DNA of 64,000 bases from Nostoc sp. WHI (GCF_015714725.1 NZ_WBKM01000219.1:1-64000), one strand, 5' to 3'. Positions 8,403 through 17,530 are shown, counted from the stretch's first letter. Notes: a model not told the origin generated them from the sequence alone. Program-made: numbers and translations.

Positions 8403-9261
8403 CTTTGCTAGCAGTAGAGATAATTTTTACACCTGTAACTTATCCTAACGACAGATGCCAAAATTAAGCAAATACATACATGTATAATAGCGATACCTTT
8501 CCTTCTCTACGAGAGGCTGCGCCAATGGAACGCTACGCATAGCTTGTTTGTCCGTAGGAGTACGGTAAGCTGCGCTAACGCTTCCTCATCTCTCTTCTTT
8601 TGTGTCCTCTGCGCCTCTGCGGTTCAATTCTCAGACTCATTTAGCGCAGTATGAGCGCTCACTTGTACCTAAAATAAAATGAAACATGGTGCGTAGGCGT
8701 AGCCCGCACTTCTCTACGAAAGGCTGCGCCAACGACAAGCTCAGTGACCATCGTAGACATCGCATATACGTTTCAGTACCAAACCCCAAACTTGAGCTTT
8801 TAAACCGCAACTTTCAGCATAAAAGGTGCAACTTTCAAGCTCAAAGGTGCAACTTTCAGCATAAAAGGCTCAACGTTCAAGCTCAAAGGCTCAACGTTCA
8901 CCCTCAAAGGCTCAACCTTCAAGCTCAAAGGCTCAACATTCACCCTCAAAAGCTCAACTGCGGCAATATTAACTTTGCAACCATATCAACAAGTAGAAAC
9001 CCCATAGATGCTTGGATACTAAAGATAACCATCTATGGTATAGAAATGTATAGAATCTTGTAAAGATATAAAATATAGTTGTTAAATGCACATATTTCTA
9101 GTTTCTTTCTCAATGCAGCTGTCTGTACCACCAAATCACTTTCAGCCAATGAAGATTGTCGCACGGGGGAAAGCTTAATTTATGGATAAATCTATTTATA
9201 AAAACTCTAATTTCTCTATTCTTCATTACTCCTAACTCCTAACTCAGCACTCAGCACTCCT
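8403..9261. other. Gene-poor repeat-rich gap
   Basis: No convincing gene lies between the divergent STAND NTPase and the membrane protein at 9262. Two copies of a dispersed element sharing CTTCTCTACGA-AGGCTGCGCCAA are visible near 8502 and 8710, followed by the 21-bp minisatellite at 8809-8955. An open frame at 8686-9063 begins inside the dispersed element and reads through the minisatellite, so I treat it as fortuitous. The start-proximal end of the NTPase gene must hold its promoter, but no strong -35/-10 pair stands out. Confidence 0.6.
8809..8955. repeat. 21-bp minisatellite, seven copies
   Basis: Seven consecutive 21-bp units start at 8809, 8830, 8851, 8872, 8893, 8914 and 8935, each reading AAC-TTCA---AAAGG-(T/C)GC or a close variant. 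Units alternate between two sub-types (AAGCTCAAA and ACCCTCAAA or AGCATAAAA). Because 21 is a multiple of three, the array is open in frame and would encode a heptapeptide of the type N-V/F-Q-A-Q-R-L. A degenerate unit may precede it at 8788-8808. Confidence 0.93.
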
Positions 9262-9696
9262 ATGACACCAACTTTATTTGGTCGTTGGCAAACTCGATTA
9301 TTATTACTTGCAACTGTCGGCGTACTCGTATCTTTGCCATTTGCAATTGGTTGGATTGGTTTTAGTGCTAACTCAGTTTATTTTTGGATACTTGGTTATG
9401 TCGCTATCTTTGGCTTAGGTTGGGATGTGCTTTATGACTATCTGCAAAAATCCCGATGGGATAGAGATTGGCCAGCAGTTTATCAACTCTTAGCTGGTAT
9501 ATGGGAATTAGTATTTGTGTTTTGTGGAATAAAGCTGTTTGGCTTCTTACCAATACCTTTACCAAAAGAGGAACTCTCGCCAGCAGGTTTTCTATTACAC
9601 TATAGCGTTGTGTGGCTAGCAGTTTTTATTAGTTCACAAAGCCTGATGCGAATTATTTTTCTTCGTTGGCGTTTTCGGGGTGGGGAGTGGTTGTGA
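9262..9696 (+). CDS. Four-helix integral membrane protein, unknown function
   Basis: The 144-residue product has four hydrophobic stretches at about 11-33, 39-58, 75-96 and 107-128, with charged turns (LQKSRWDRDWPAVYQ) between them and a basic C-terminus (RWRFRGG). I recognise no enzymatic motif. It resembles small conserved cyanobacterial membrane proteins without assigned function. The start follows a CTCAGCACT-type heptamer tail and lacks a good Shine-Dalgarno sequence. It is likely monocistronic. Confidence 0.75.
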   Translation: MTPTLFGRWQTRLLLLATVGVLVSLPFAIGWIGFSANSVYFWILGYVAIFGLGWDVLYDYLQKSRWDRDWPAVYQLLAGIWELVFVFCGIKLFGFLPIPLPKEELSPAGFLLHYSVVWLAVFISSQSLMRIIFLRWRFRGGEWL

Positions 9697-9744
9697 TACC
9701 TCAAATCATCAAAATTTTCAATTCGTTTTCACCTGTTTATTGAC

Positions 9745-9896
9745 ACAGATTTGACGATTACTTTGAGTCTTGGAAAATAATTACCCCAACTTTATTCACT
9801 ATAATGGTTATTATGGCAGTCATTACTACCCTGATGGCATCACCACTGATTGCCGTTTTTTTACACGGTACAAGCTATGATAAATCTTCCGCTTAA
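9745..9896 (+). pseudogene. Relic of a cation/proton antiporter C-terminal helix
   Basis: The frame ending at TAA 9894-9896 reads ...ITPTLFTIMVIMAVITTLMASPLIAV and then a short tail. This matches the last membrane helix of the intact antiporter 1.5 kb downstream (ISPLIFTMLVIMALVTTFMTSPLLEW). No other part of an antiporter gene is visible upstream, and the frame has no good start. It is probably the remains of a second antiporter copy without the USP tail. The rest of the 9697-10234 gap shows no gene. Confidence 0.7.
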
Positions 9897-10234
9897 GCAA
9901 ATTTAAATATAAAATTAATTACCTAGTAATTGGGCAAAATTCTCTGCTTTGATTCTCGCTATAACCGCTAATTTGTTTGTAGTGACGTTTAAGTACCATT
10001 ATAAACTGAATGCCCATTACCTATTTTTGGTTAAATCGGTAATTCGGAAGTTCTTCTATCTTTAGCTCCTAAAACTCATCAGAATTCATTTTTCACCTCT
10101 GTAACTGCGTCCTGACAGCAATTGACGTTATAACTAAGCCCAAATTAACCTTGGGGATATTTAATAAGCTTGACATTTTCCAGTCTTATAAAGAATCATC
10201 TTAGAAAAACCAGATAGTTACTTTTGAGGAAACC

Positions 10235-12427
10235 ATGCACATAGTTATTCTCGTTCTGGTTGAGGTGTTGATTGTTATTGGACTTTCACGGTTAGTAGGG
10301 CTAGGATTCCGTTCCATTAAGCAACCACTGGTAATTGGTGAGATTGTCGCCGGGATTATGCTCGGCCCATCTTTATTTGGTTTAGTTGCTCCCGATCTAG
10401 CAGTTACCTTGTTTCCACCAGAAACTTTTCCTTTTTTAAATGTTTTGTCTCAGGTGGGACTAATATTTTTCATGTTTCTGATTGGGCTAGAACTAAATCC
10501 AAAATACCTCAGCGGACAATTAGAAGTAGCTGTTTTAACTTCTCACGTAAGTATTTTAGTGCCCTTTTCCTTAGGAACATTGCTAGCGGTAATACTTTAT
10601 CCCCTAGTTTCCAACGCTAGTGTATCCTTTACCGCCTTCGCCTTGTTTTTGGGGGCAGCGATGTCGATTACTGCCTTTCCGGTATTGGCACGAATCATTA
10701 CCGAGAACAATTTACAAGGAACGCGCTTAGGAACGTTGGCGTTAACTTGTGCAGCAGTAGATGATGTGACAGCTTGGTGTCTGTTAGCAGTAGCGATCGC
10801 AGTAGCTCGGACTGGCGACTTTGCTGGTGCCATACCCACAATTATCGCCAGCATAGTCTACATCGCCTTGATGCTAACGGCGGGACGTTGGTTCCTCAAA
10901 CGCCTTACCAGCCATTACCTCCGGGCAGGACGCCTCAGCCAATTGCTGCTAGCTGGGATTTATATGGGAGTGGTTGCGTCGGCACTAATCACCGAACTAA
11001 TTGGCATTCACTTAATTTTTGGGGCATTTTTACTGGGAGCAGCCATGCCCAAAAATGAAGATTTAGTGCGGGAATTGGCAGTAAAAACCGAAGATTTTGT
11101 TCTGATATTCTTGCTGCCAATATTTTTTGCCTACAGTGGTTTGCGAACGCAGATTGGCTTGCTCAACCGTCCAGAATTGTGGCTGTTGTGTGCGTTGGTT
11201 TTAGGAGTAGCGATCGCAGGCAAATATGTTGGCACTTACGTAGCGGCTCGTGTGAGCGGCATTAGTAAACGAGAAGCTTCGGCACTCGGTTGGTTAATGA
11301 ATACTCGCGGCTTAACCGAACTGATAGTACTAAACATTGGTCTAGAGTTAGGGGTAATTTCCCCCTTAATATTTACCATGCTGGTAATTATGGCATTAGT
11401 AACTACATTCATGACCTCGCCATTGCTGGAATGGACATATCCGAAAAAGCTGATCAGGTTAGATGTCATGGAACCAGAGTCGGAAGTAGAGACAGGTATA
11501 AGCACTTCTGCTGGAAGTGAAACTTACATTCGTCCCTACCGAATTTTGGTGCCAGTGGCTAATCCGAGTACTCAAAAAGGTTTGCTACAGTTGGCAGTAG
11601 CATTGGCACGAAACTATCGACAACCCGCAGTTGTTCATCCCCTCAGCTTGATTGAATTTGAAGAAGATTATGGCTTTGAAAGTACCCCAATTGAGGCAGA
11701 TCGATTAATCGCCCAGCGTCGCCAGCAGCTAGAACAACTGATTAACACTCTCGAACCGCCAGAAACACGCTCTTATGTGCATCCCATCGTTCGCATATCC
11801 AGCAATGTCGCACGGGAAACAGCACAAATTGCCGTATTAGACCAAGTTGATTTAATTCTCGTGGGATGGCATCGTCCAGCTTTTAGTAGCAATCGCTTAG
11901 GTGGAAAAGTCGGTCAAATGCTCACCACTGCCCCAGTTGATGTCGCAGTATTTGTAGATCGGGGAAGCGATCGCTTAGAAAGCTTGTTGGTGCCTTATTC
12001 TGCAAATATTCACGATGATTTGGCATTTATATTGGCTTTGAGACTGCTAATCAATAATGAAACTTGTATGTTGCAAGTTTTACAGGTTTTACCGCCAAAT
12101 TGCCTCAAGGATGAATTGAGTCACGATCTGGACATGATGATCCAACAATTACCGAAGAGTGTCCGCGATCGCATAGAAATCAAAATTGTCCAAGCTCCAG
12201 ATCCAATCCAAGCTGTAGTCGAAGCTTCAAAAAATGTAGACCTGACAATTGCTGGCACCAGCCGCACTTGGGGCATTGAGCGTCAAACTTTGGGAAGATA
12301 TACAGATCAACTAGCCATCCAATGTTCTTCTTCCCTGCTGATTACCCGCCGCTACAGTCAAGTCACCGCTCATCTAGCTTCCGTGCTTCCTGAAATTATT
12401 AGTCAAGAACCAACATTAAGGAGTTGA
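10235..12427 (+). CDS. CPA2 cation:proton antiporter with C-terminal universal stress domains
   Basis: The 730-residue protein starts with about 12 membrane helices (residues ~1-405) of the KefB/NapA-like Na+/H+ exchanger fold. The aspartate-rich helix is seen in LALTCAAVDDVTAWCLLAVAIA near 165-186. From ~430 a soluble tail carries two USP-like segments (YRILVPVANPS and SLLVPYSANIH, each ending in LILVGWHRP or LTIAGTSRTWG-type nucleotide-loop sequences). It probably exchanges Na+ or K+ for H+ at the plasma or thylakoid membrane, with the tail sensing nucleotide or stress. The stop is 4 bp before an exported small protein, suggesting one operon. The exact ion is not readable from sequence. Confidence 0.92.
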   Translation: MHIVILVLVEVLIVIGLSRLVGLGFRSIKQPLVIGEIVAGIMLGPSLFGLVAPDLAVTLFPPETFPFLNVLSQVGLIFFMFLIGLELNPKYLSGQLEVAVLTSHVSILVPFSLGTLLAVILYPLVSNASVSFTAFALFLGAAMSITAFPVLARIITENNLQGTRLGTLALTCAAVDDVTAWCLLAVAIAVARTGDFAGAIPTIIASIVYIALMLTAGRWFLKRLTSHYLRAGRLSQLLLAGIYMGVVASALITELIGIHLIFGAFLLGAAMPKNEDLVRELAVKTEDFVLIFLLPIFFAYSGLRTQIGLLNRPELWLLCALVLGVAIAGKYVGTYVAARVSGISKREASALGWLMNTRGLTELIVLNIGLELGVISPLIFTMLVIMALVTTFMTSPLLEWTYPKKLIRLDVMEPESEVETGISTSAGSETYIRPYRILVPVANPSTQKGLLQLAVALARNYRQPAVVHPLSLIEFEEDYGFESTPIEADRLIAQRRQQLEQLINTLEPPETRSYVHPIVRISSNVARETAQIAVLDQVDLILVGWHRPAFSSNRLGGKVGQMLTTAPVDVAVFVDRGSDRLESLLVPYSANIHDDLAFILALRLLINNETCMLQVLQVLPPNCLKDELSHDLDMMIQQLPKSVRDRIEIKIVQAPDPIQAVVEASKNVDLTIAGTSRTWGIERQTLGRYTDQLAIQCSSSLLITRRYSQVTAHLASVLPEIISQEPTLRS

Positions 12428-12431
12428 GATT

Positions 12432-12941
12432 ATGAATCATTTCAACTTCAAATCTTTAATCTTTTACGGAGTAGCAATAAGTTCAGTGCTACTGTTGTTT
12501 AAAACTGTCAGCGCTTATGGGGAAAACAATCTCAAAGCTCCTCCTCCAGTTAACGGCCGCTATCGTCTAACCCTGGCTGAAAATTTGCCGAACTGTGAAA
12601 AATCGGATACCCTGACGTTAAATGTTGAGCAGTCAGGTATTTACTTAAATGCCTCTGTATTACCTGCAAACGCCAACCCTGATACCGACGAAAAGCACTC
12701 TCTGACAGGCATGTTGAAAAACCAGCAGTTAGATTTATCTGGAAAAGTTGGCAGATCAATTCTTTGTAATATTCCTCGCCCCCAAAATGATCCTCTGAAC
12801 TCAGTCACAATTCAAATGCAACTGGTAAATAAAGGTAGTATGACAGGTCAACTAACCGTAAATGACATCCCACAAACTCTGAAATTTACTGGGACACCCC
12901 AAAAAGCTCAAGAAGAATCTCAAAAGTTAAACAATCATTGA
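12432..12941 (+). CDS. Small exported protein of unknown function
   Basis: The 169-residue product begins with a probable signal peptide (hydrophobic core at ~8-25 ending near TVSAYG). The mature part is a predicted beta-rich domain with VNGRYRLTLAENLPNCEKSDTLTLNVEQSG and two cysteines (in NCEKS and ILCNI) that could form a disulfide. It starts 4 bp after the antiporter with AAGGAGTTGAG as ribosome binding site, so it is co-translated with the transporter and may act with it in the periplasm or lumen. The function is not recognised. Confidence 0.8.
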   Translation: MNHFNFKSLIFYGVAISSVLLLFKTVSAYGENNLKAPPPVNGRYRLTLAENLPNCEKSDTLTLNVEQSGIYLNASVLPANANPDTDEKHSLTGMLKNQQLDLSGKVGRSILCNIPRPQNDPLNSVTIQMQLVNKGSMTGQLTVNDIPQTLKFTGTPQKAQEESQKLNNH

Positions 12942-12963
12942 ATTGGAGAGTGGGGGTAATACA

Positions 12964-13083
12964 GTTCGGTTAAGGTTTTTTGATGAAAATTCTAAATCGG
13001 AAAGACGCAATAAATCGCCGTCACGACGAAAGATTGATTATTGCAGAGACGGCGATTTATCGCGTCTCTTGTCTTAACCGAAC
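12964..13083. mobile_element. MITE-like palindromic element
   Basis: Outer inverted repeats GTTCGGTTAAG (12964-12974) and CTTAACCGAAC (13073-13083) match perfectly. Inner inverted repeats AGACGCAATAAATCGCCGTC (13003-13022) and its complement at 13048-13067 match in 19 of 20 positions. The ~120-bp unit has no transposase. The inner palindrome resembles a repeat common in Nostoc genomes. A spurious 71-codon frame (12980-13195) runs through it. Confidence 0.75.
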
Positions 13084-13145
13084 CCTATTGGGAGTGAGGG
13101 TAGGAATGTTGAAGCGGCAAGTAAACAGCAATGTGAGCGCCTTAT

Positions 13146-14012
13146 ATGGGTTTTATGGAGCAGATAAAAAGAATGGATCAGGGACTAAAGACTAGGCAAT
13201 TTTGCCAATGGCGCAAGCAGCTATTTAGCATCAGTGTATTAGGATTTTATGCAGCGATCGCCCTCGATCCTTGCAGCACTGCCGCTACGCCATTGGCAAA
13301 GCTGAATAATTGGCGTTTTTCCCCCAAGACACAGCAACTCGAAATCACCCTCTCAGCAGGCACAACCCCCCGTTATTTCTACCTATCCCAACCCCCTCGT
13401 CTTGTTGTAGATTTACCGAATACTAAGTTGGGCAAAATTACCACACAACAAAATTATTCTGGAGCAATCCGCAGCATTCGCGTTTCTCAACTGAACGCAA
13501 ACGCCACACGCATTGTCCTAGATTTAGCACCAGGGACTGTTTTAAATCTCAAACAAGTACAACTACAACCCGTTTCCCGAAAAAACTCCACTCGCTGGGT
13601 ATTACGTCCGCTTATTTCTGGTAAAAGTACTACCGTAAAACCAGGAAATTCCTCACCTTCACCCAAGAAACAACCTCAAACACCGTATAAATCACAGCCG
13701 CCTGTTAACCTACCCGTAACTACTACTAACCCACAACCGCCCTTACTCATAGTTCCGCCTCCATCGAGCGCACTACCCCCAACCATTACTACTAACCCTG
13801 GGCAGCCTTTTGTAACTGTACCTCCCCTAACTCCTAATACATCCTTTGAACAACCTGGTTTTATTCTTCCCCCTCCTTCCTTCCCAAATCAACCCGGTAA
13901 TTTAAACAGCATTCCTCCTTTCGGAATGTCTGAATTCCCAATTCCAACAATCCCCAATATTCCCAATCCCCAAGTGATCGAGTTTGGACAACCCCTTCCT
14001 AAAAGTAGATAA
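13146..14012 (+). CDS. AMIN-domain exported protein with proline-rich tail
   Basis: The AMIN domain targets periplasmic proteins to septa or peptidoglycan in cyanobacteria and other bacteria. Residues ~20-47 form a membrane-spanning signal segment (LFSISVLGFYAAIALD). Residues ~52-155 show the AMIN pattern (LNNWRFSPKTQQLEITLS, PRYFYLSQPPRLVVDLPN, IRSIRVSQLN, TRIVLDL). The last ~130 residues are a Pro/Asn/Thr-rich low-complexity tail, and no amidase domain follows, unlike AmiC. Starts at 13146, 13155 and 13173 are possible. The gene begins just after the MITE-like element, which may hold part of its promoter. Confidence 0.85.
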   Translation: MGFMEQIKRMDQGLKTRQFCQWRKQLFSISVLGFYAAIALDPCSTAATPLAKLNNWRFSPKTQQLEITLSAGTTPRYFYLSQPPRLVVDLPNTKLGKITTQQNYSGAIRSIRVSQLNANATRIVLDLAPGTVLNLKQVQLQPVSRKNSTRWVLRPLISGKSTTVKPGNSSPSPKKQPQTPYKSQPPVNLPVTTTNPQPPLLIVPPPSSALPPTITTNPGQPFVTVPPLTPNTSFEQPGFILPPPSFPNQPGNLNSIPPFGMSEFPIPTIPNIPNPQVIEFGQPLPKSR

Positions 14013-14027
14013 GCGCTAAAGATTAAA

Positions 14028-14110
14028 CCTCTTGCAAAAGTCCTTCTTTTCGCTTTCTTCTTTGCGCCTTTGCGCCTTTGCGTGAGACAAAAAATTATTT
14101 ATGCAAGAGG
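14028..14110. repeat. Inverted repeat CCTCTTGCA/TGCAAGAGG
   Basis: Perfect 9-bp arms at 14028-14036 and 14102-14110 enclose a segment with TTTGCGCCTTTGCG direct repeats. The unit lies between convergent genes and may act as terminator or be a dispersed repeat. Confidence 0.6.
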
Positions 14111-14167
14111 TCTATTGAAGAGCAGGGGAGCAGAGTTTCCCCAATCCCCAATGCCCATTATTCAAAT

Positions 14168-14707
14168 CTAAAATCTGTCCGTTTCCTGAGGCGTTCCAAC
14201 TGCTCCTGGTTGAGCCGTAAAGAAGTTTTGAGCCGCTTCATTCTGATATATGCACCTAATATCAGGTTTGTCACTGTCCAGATTACCTGTAAAGCCAAAG
14301 GTGTTCAGGCGATTTTTGCAATCTCTTACCTGATCAGATGTTATCAGCTTCCGTTGCTCTAAAATTGCCCAGTTGTTTTGTCGGATCACGCATCCAGGAC
14401 GCATACTCGGTTGAGAAATGTAGACGTTGAAGGGGTTGAGAGTGACAAACAGTCTCGCGTCCATCACCATAGCGCTAGCCCCATTCTGCACGCAAATTTC
14501 CGGGTTTGGCGCTTTGGTGTCAATGAATTCACGGGAAGCCACATTTGATGGAGCCAACGTGGTTGTAGAACTAAAAGCAATGCCAATCCCAATTCCCAAA
14601 ATCAACACCCCTCCCATAATTGCCATAGTCAAGAGGTTAAACATGGGAGATTGGAAAGCAGAGGGTTTAGCAGTAGTAGCCGATCTACCAGTCGATTTAC
14701 GTTTCAT
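14168..14707 (-). CDS. DUF3172 family membrane-anchored protein
   Basis: This 179-residue protein belongs to a family nearly restricted to cyanobacteria, with unknown function. A basic N-terminus (MKRKSTGR) is followed by one membrane helix at ~24-45 and an extracytoplasmic domain with conserved cysteines (PEICVQNGASAMVMDARLFVTLNPFNVYISQP, PGCVIRQNNW, RDCKNRLN, IRCIYQN). The four cysteines probably make disulfides. It is convergent with the AMIN-domain gene, with no operon partner. Confidence 0.85.
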   Translation of the reverse strand: MKRKSTGRSATTAKPSAFQSPMFNLLTMAIMGGVLILGIGIGIAFSSTTTLAPSNVASREFIDTKAPNPEICVQNGASAMVMDARLFVTLNPFNVYISQPSMRPGCVIRQNNWAILEQRKLITSDQVRDCKNRLNTFGFTGNLDSDKPDIRCIYQNEAAQNFFTAQPGAVGTPQETDRF

Positions 14708-15201
14708 TGTTGTTTAATCACCTTCACGCCTATTTGGCAGGGAGTGGTCTAAAGTTTTCTCCCTCCTTCAGTATGCCTAGTCTTGACTGTAATTGCCTAC
14801 AACTTTTTGGATAGTATTCTTGTTAAAAGAGAAAAATAGAAACTTATCTAGATAATATTTCGACATAATTTCACCTTTCTCGGTTGTTGTTTCTATTTAG
14901 AAATAACTCGTGAAAATTGTTATTTATTTATGTCCTGTTTAACGAATTGTTATTAGTTATTACTTTTATGCTACTTGATCTGCAAATCACCTATGAACTG
15001 CATTCAAAGATTATACCATATTTTTGATTTGTATCAGATACTCTTGATTTGATTTGCATAACCGATACAGTCAGAATGCTTGGATCATCTAGCTTTTTAT
15101 TTTTATTTTTAGTATTAGAGATTTTCGTTACCCCTAGTAATTGATGTGCCAAACAATGTAAATTAACATTTAATGAAATTTTAATAAGTAATTGAAAGCA
15201 C
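14708..15201. other. AT-rich intergenic region, no gene seen
   Basis: This ~490-bp spacer lies between two divergent genes and must hold the promoters of both. It is AT-rich with several TATAAT-like strings and no open frame, tRNA or repeat that I recognise. Confidence 0.6.
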
Positions 15202-16029
15202 GTGATATCTCAAAAAACGCCACTTTCGGGCAAGAGGTTCAAAACTTCGCAACTTCAAATTTTCCTAGCTGATAGTCTGACCATTTTTTGGGGAGATTGG
15301 TTAGATTTACGTGTAAGAATTGTACAAATTGCTGCATCAGGCTTAATATCTCCACTGATATATATTTTAGCTTTTGGCTTGGGTTTAGGTAATTACATCA
15401 AACCCGGCTCAGGAATTAGTGGTAACTATAACAACTATTTAGAATTTATCTTACCGGGGATGGTGGCACTATCGTCGATGACGATTAGCTTTGGAGGGAC
15501 GACATTTTCGATTTGCGGAGACAGATTATTTACCAAAACCTTTGAGGAATTATTGTTAACTCCCATACACCCTCTAGCGTTGCATATCGGAAAAATGCTA
15601 GCGGGAGTAGTGCGGGGGTTGATGACATCCGGTTCCGTAATTTTAGTGGCAATACTGTTGACTGGGAACTGGAATTTTCTCAACCCACTATTTCTATTGT
15701 TGGTGGTGCTGAATTGTTCAGTATTTGCTGGGTTAGGGGTGATTGTCGGGTTGAGTGTGCGATCGCTCGAATCAGTCGGACTCTACAACAACTTTATAAT
15801 TATTCCCATGTCCTTCTTAGGTGCAACCTTCTTTGACCCTGGTACATTACCAGCCGCCCTCAAAGTCATAGTTTACCTGTTGCCACTGACCTACGCTAGC
15901 ATTGGACTGCGTGCAGTGGCTCATTTACCCTTGTCCCAGTTTCCTTGGTACAGCATACCAATTTTGCTGGTGATAGCGATCGCTCTTTCTCTGTGGGGTG
16001 GTTATAAATTTGCTCATCAACAAGATTAA
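15202..16029 (+). CDS. ABC-2 type transporter permease
   Basis: The 275-residue protein has six hydrophobic segments and the ABC-2 signature region (YLEFILPGMVALSSMTISFGGTTFSICGDRLFTKTFEELLLTPI; GATFFDPGTLP; LPLTYASIGLRA). This family exports drugs, polysaccharides or lipids and needs a separate ATPase subunit. No ATPase gene is adjacent, so the partner must be encoded elsewhere. GTG 15202 is the start; no strong ribosome binding site is visible (AAAGCAC precedes it). The stop codon is followed directly by a heptamer array. Confidence 0.88.
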   Translation: MISQKTPLSGKRFKTSQLQIFLADSLTIFWGDWLDLRVRIVQIAASGLISPLIYILAFGLGLGNYIKPGSGISGNYNNYLEFILPGMVALSSMTISFGGTTFSICGDRLFTKTFEELLLTPIHPLALHIGKMLAGVVRGLMTSGSVILVAILLTGNWNFLNPLFLLLVVLNCSVFAGLGVIVGLSVRSLESVGLYNNFIIIPMSFLGATFFDPGTLPAALKVIVYLLPLTYASIGLRAVAHLPLSQFPWYSIPILLVIAIALSLWGGYKFAHQQD

Positions 16030-16030
16030 A

Positions 16031-16157
16031 GTAATTCGTAATTCGTAATTCGTAATTCGTAATTAGTTAAAGGCTTCATTACAACCTCTGCTTTAATTGA
16101 ATTGAGTCATTAGTCATTAGTTATGAGCAAATGACTAATGACTAATGACAAAGGACT
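16031..16157. repeat. Heptamer arrays (GTAATTC)n and (GTCATTA)n/(ATGACTA)n
   Basis: Five GTAATTC-type units (16031-16064) begin 2 bp after the permease stop. A second array at 16105-16157 has left-arm GTCATTA units, a TTATGAGCAA loop and complementary ATGACTA units. Its last bases reach the stop codon of ndhN on the other strand, so both convergent genes end in repeat DNA. Confidence 0.9.
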
Positions 16158-16632
16158 AACTAGCTAAGAGAGTTTTTTCTAGAGAAGTCCAACGGAAGGC
16201 GCGATCGCCACCCCTTTCAATGACTACTTTCACTCGTGGTTCTAGCTGAGGCAAATTCGCTAAATACTCAAGTTCCTCATTAGAGAGAATATGCCCTTCA
16301 ATAATCCACAAAACCAGCCCCTTTGACTTGGGTGGTAGCTGTTCTAAATGAGAACCGATAATTGGTGGCACATAGTATACATAACCTACTGCCGCACCAC
16401 TACCAGTAGTTTTTTTACCAAGATGAGGAGGTCTGACTCCATGAACTCTTGTGAGATACGCAGCCACATCGCCCAGTCCTCTCGCAGTAATGTGAAGGGT
16501 GGTATAGCCGGATGCACGCAGTCGGCGCTGATACCGACCTTCATAACCCCCTTCCAGAGGTACATACACTCCAAGAGCGCCAAATTTTTCCAGATCGCGG
16601 ATTAAACCGTTGCCAGTGGTAATTAGTGCCAT
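16156..16632 (-). CDS. ndhN: NAD(P)H-quinone oxidoreductase subunit N
   Basis: NdhN is a peripheral subunit of the cyanobacterial/chloroplast NDH-1 complex, which passes electrons from reduced ferredoxin to plastoquinone at the thylakoid membrane for cyclic flow and respiration. The 158-residue sequence is full length and typical: it starts MALITTGNGLIRDLEKFGAL, then VPLEGGYEGRYQRRLRASGY, HLGKKTTGSGAAVGYVYYVPP and IEGHILSNEELEYL. The gene stands alone, divergent from the ribosomal operon. It supports a cyanobacterial origin for the window. Confidence 0.97.
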   Translation of the reverse strand: MALITTGNGLIRDLEKFGALGVYVPLEGGYEGRYQRRLRASGYTTLHITARGLGDVAAYLTRVHGVRPPHLGKKTTGSGAAVGYVYYVPPIIGSHLEQLPPKSKGLVLWIIEGHILSNEELEYLANLPQLEPRVKVVIERGGDRAFRWTSLEKTLLAS

Positions 16633-17530
16633 AGATTTTTGTCTTATCCCACTCAGATATCTCTATTATTTACCCTGAACCGATAGATTAAGTTAAAATA
16701 TTTGGGACATAATGCCCATTTCTTCAGTCCCCAGTCTCTACTCCCTAAAAATAATTCTACAAATTACTGGACAAACATAAACAAATAATTTATATTATTA
16801 GATTGTGACCGAAGACGCAAAATAGTTGAATTTTTTACTCTCATTCTGAGGTAGTGTTAGCATCAAAAGCTGACTACTCAATGCAAATTGGATAACCTAA
16901 CTCAGATTGATCATAAGACTGGTAAACTAAGAAAGCTTTCAGGTCAACATTGGAGCTTATGGACGAACAACCAAAGCCAATTCTAAGCTCCAAAGTACAT
17001 TTGCTTCTGTGCCTCTGAAAAAGTAGGCAAAATCTTAAACAATAATTTAAGGTATTTAAAGAAGTAAAAACTGAGCAGAAATGTTGGTTTCATGGCATTA
17101 CGTTAGTCTCAGTTAACGGATACTGGGCGGTAAAAACCGCTTAAGTCCAACTGCAACAGGGCAGTAGCCAAGCTCCGGGAATCCGTCTTATGGGCGTATC
17201 CGAAGCGCTGCCTCCAAAACGTGCCAGAGCAATTGCTTGGACAAAAGCATTGCTGCACACAGCAAAAAGCTGTAGCGCCTTGCATTGATGCCAGAAGTTA
17301 CTCTTTCCTAATAGGAAGGGACTTGTAGCTGTTCTGGTGATCTAGTGAGTGAAACTAAACAGATTCACCAAGCAGTACGGACACGGTTTGTTGTGTCCCA
17401 AAGCATTTGGAGCGGTTTATTTAAGCCATTCCAAATTTCGCAGGCTAACCCAGCCTAAACTGATGCGTACAAAGCGTGTCCTCTAGAGTCCAATTCCAAG
17501 GTCAGTAAGTAGAAAGGAGAACCAGTTACT
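16633..17530 (+). promoter_or_regulatory. Long structured leader upstream of rplC
   Basis: No gene is visible in ~900 bp before rplC. The downstream half is hairpin-rich: GCGGT-AAAA-ACCGC at 17127-17140, the palindrome AGCAATTGCT near 17228-17237, ACAGC-AAAAA-GCTGT at 17259-17273 and CTTTCCTAATAGGAAGG near 17301. A strong ribosome binding site (GAAAGGAGAACC) precedes rplC. The region is a good place for the operon promoter and for autogenous control by a ribosomal protein (L4 does this in E. coli), but no known regulatory RNA family was recognised. Confidence 0.5.

Noticed and set aside
8686-9063. 125-codon ORF through the 21-bp repeats
   Set aside because: It begins in a dispersed repeat, is carried open by the 21-bp period and has no ribosome binding site or family resemblance.
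10597-11520. Several antisense and overlapping ORFs in the antiporter gene
   Set aside because: They are shadows of a long conserved membrane protein and have no independent support.
12980-13195. 71-codon ORF
   Set aside because: It reads through both arms of the MITE-like element and overlaps the AMIN-domain gene start.
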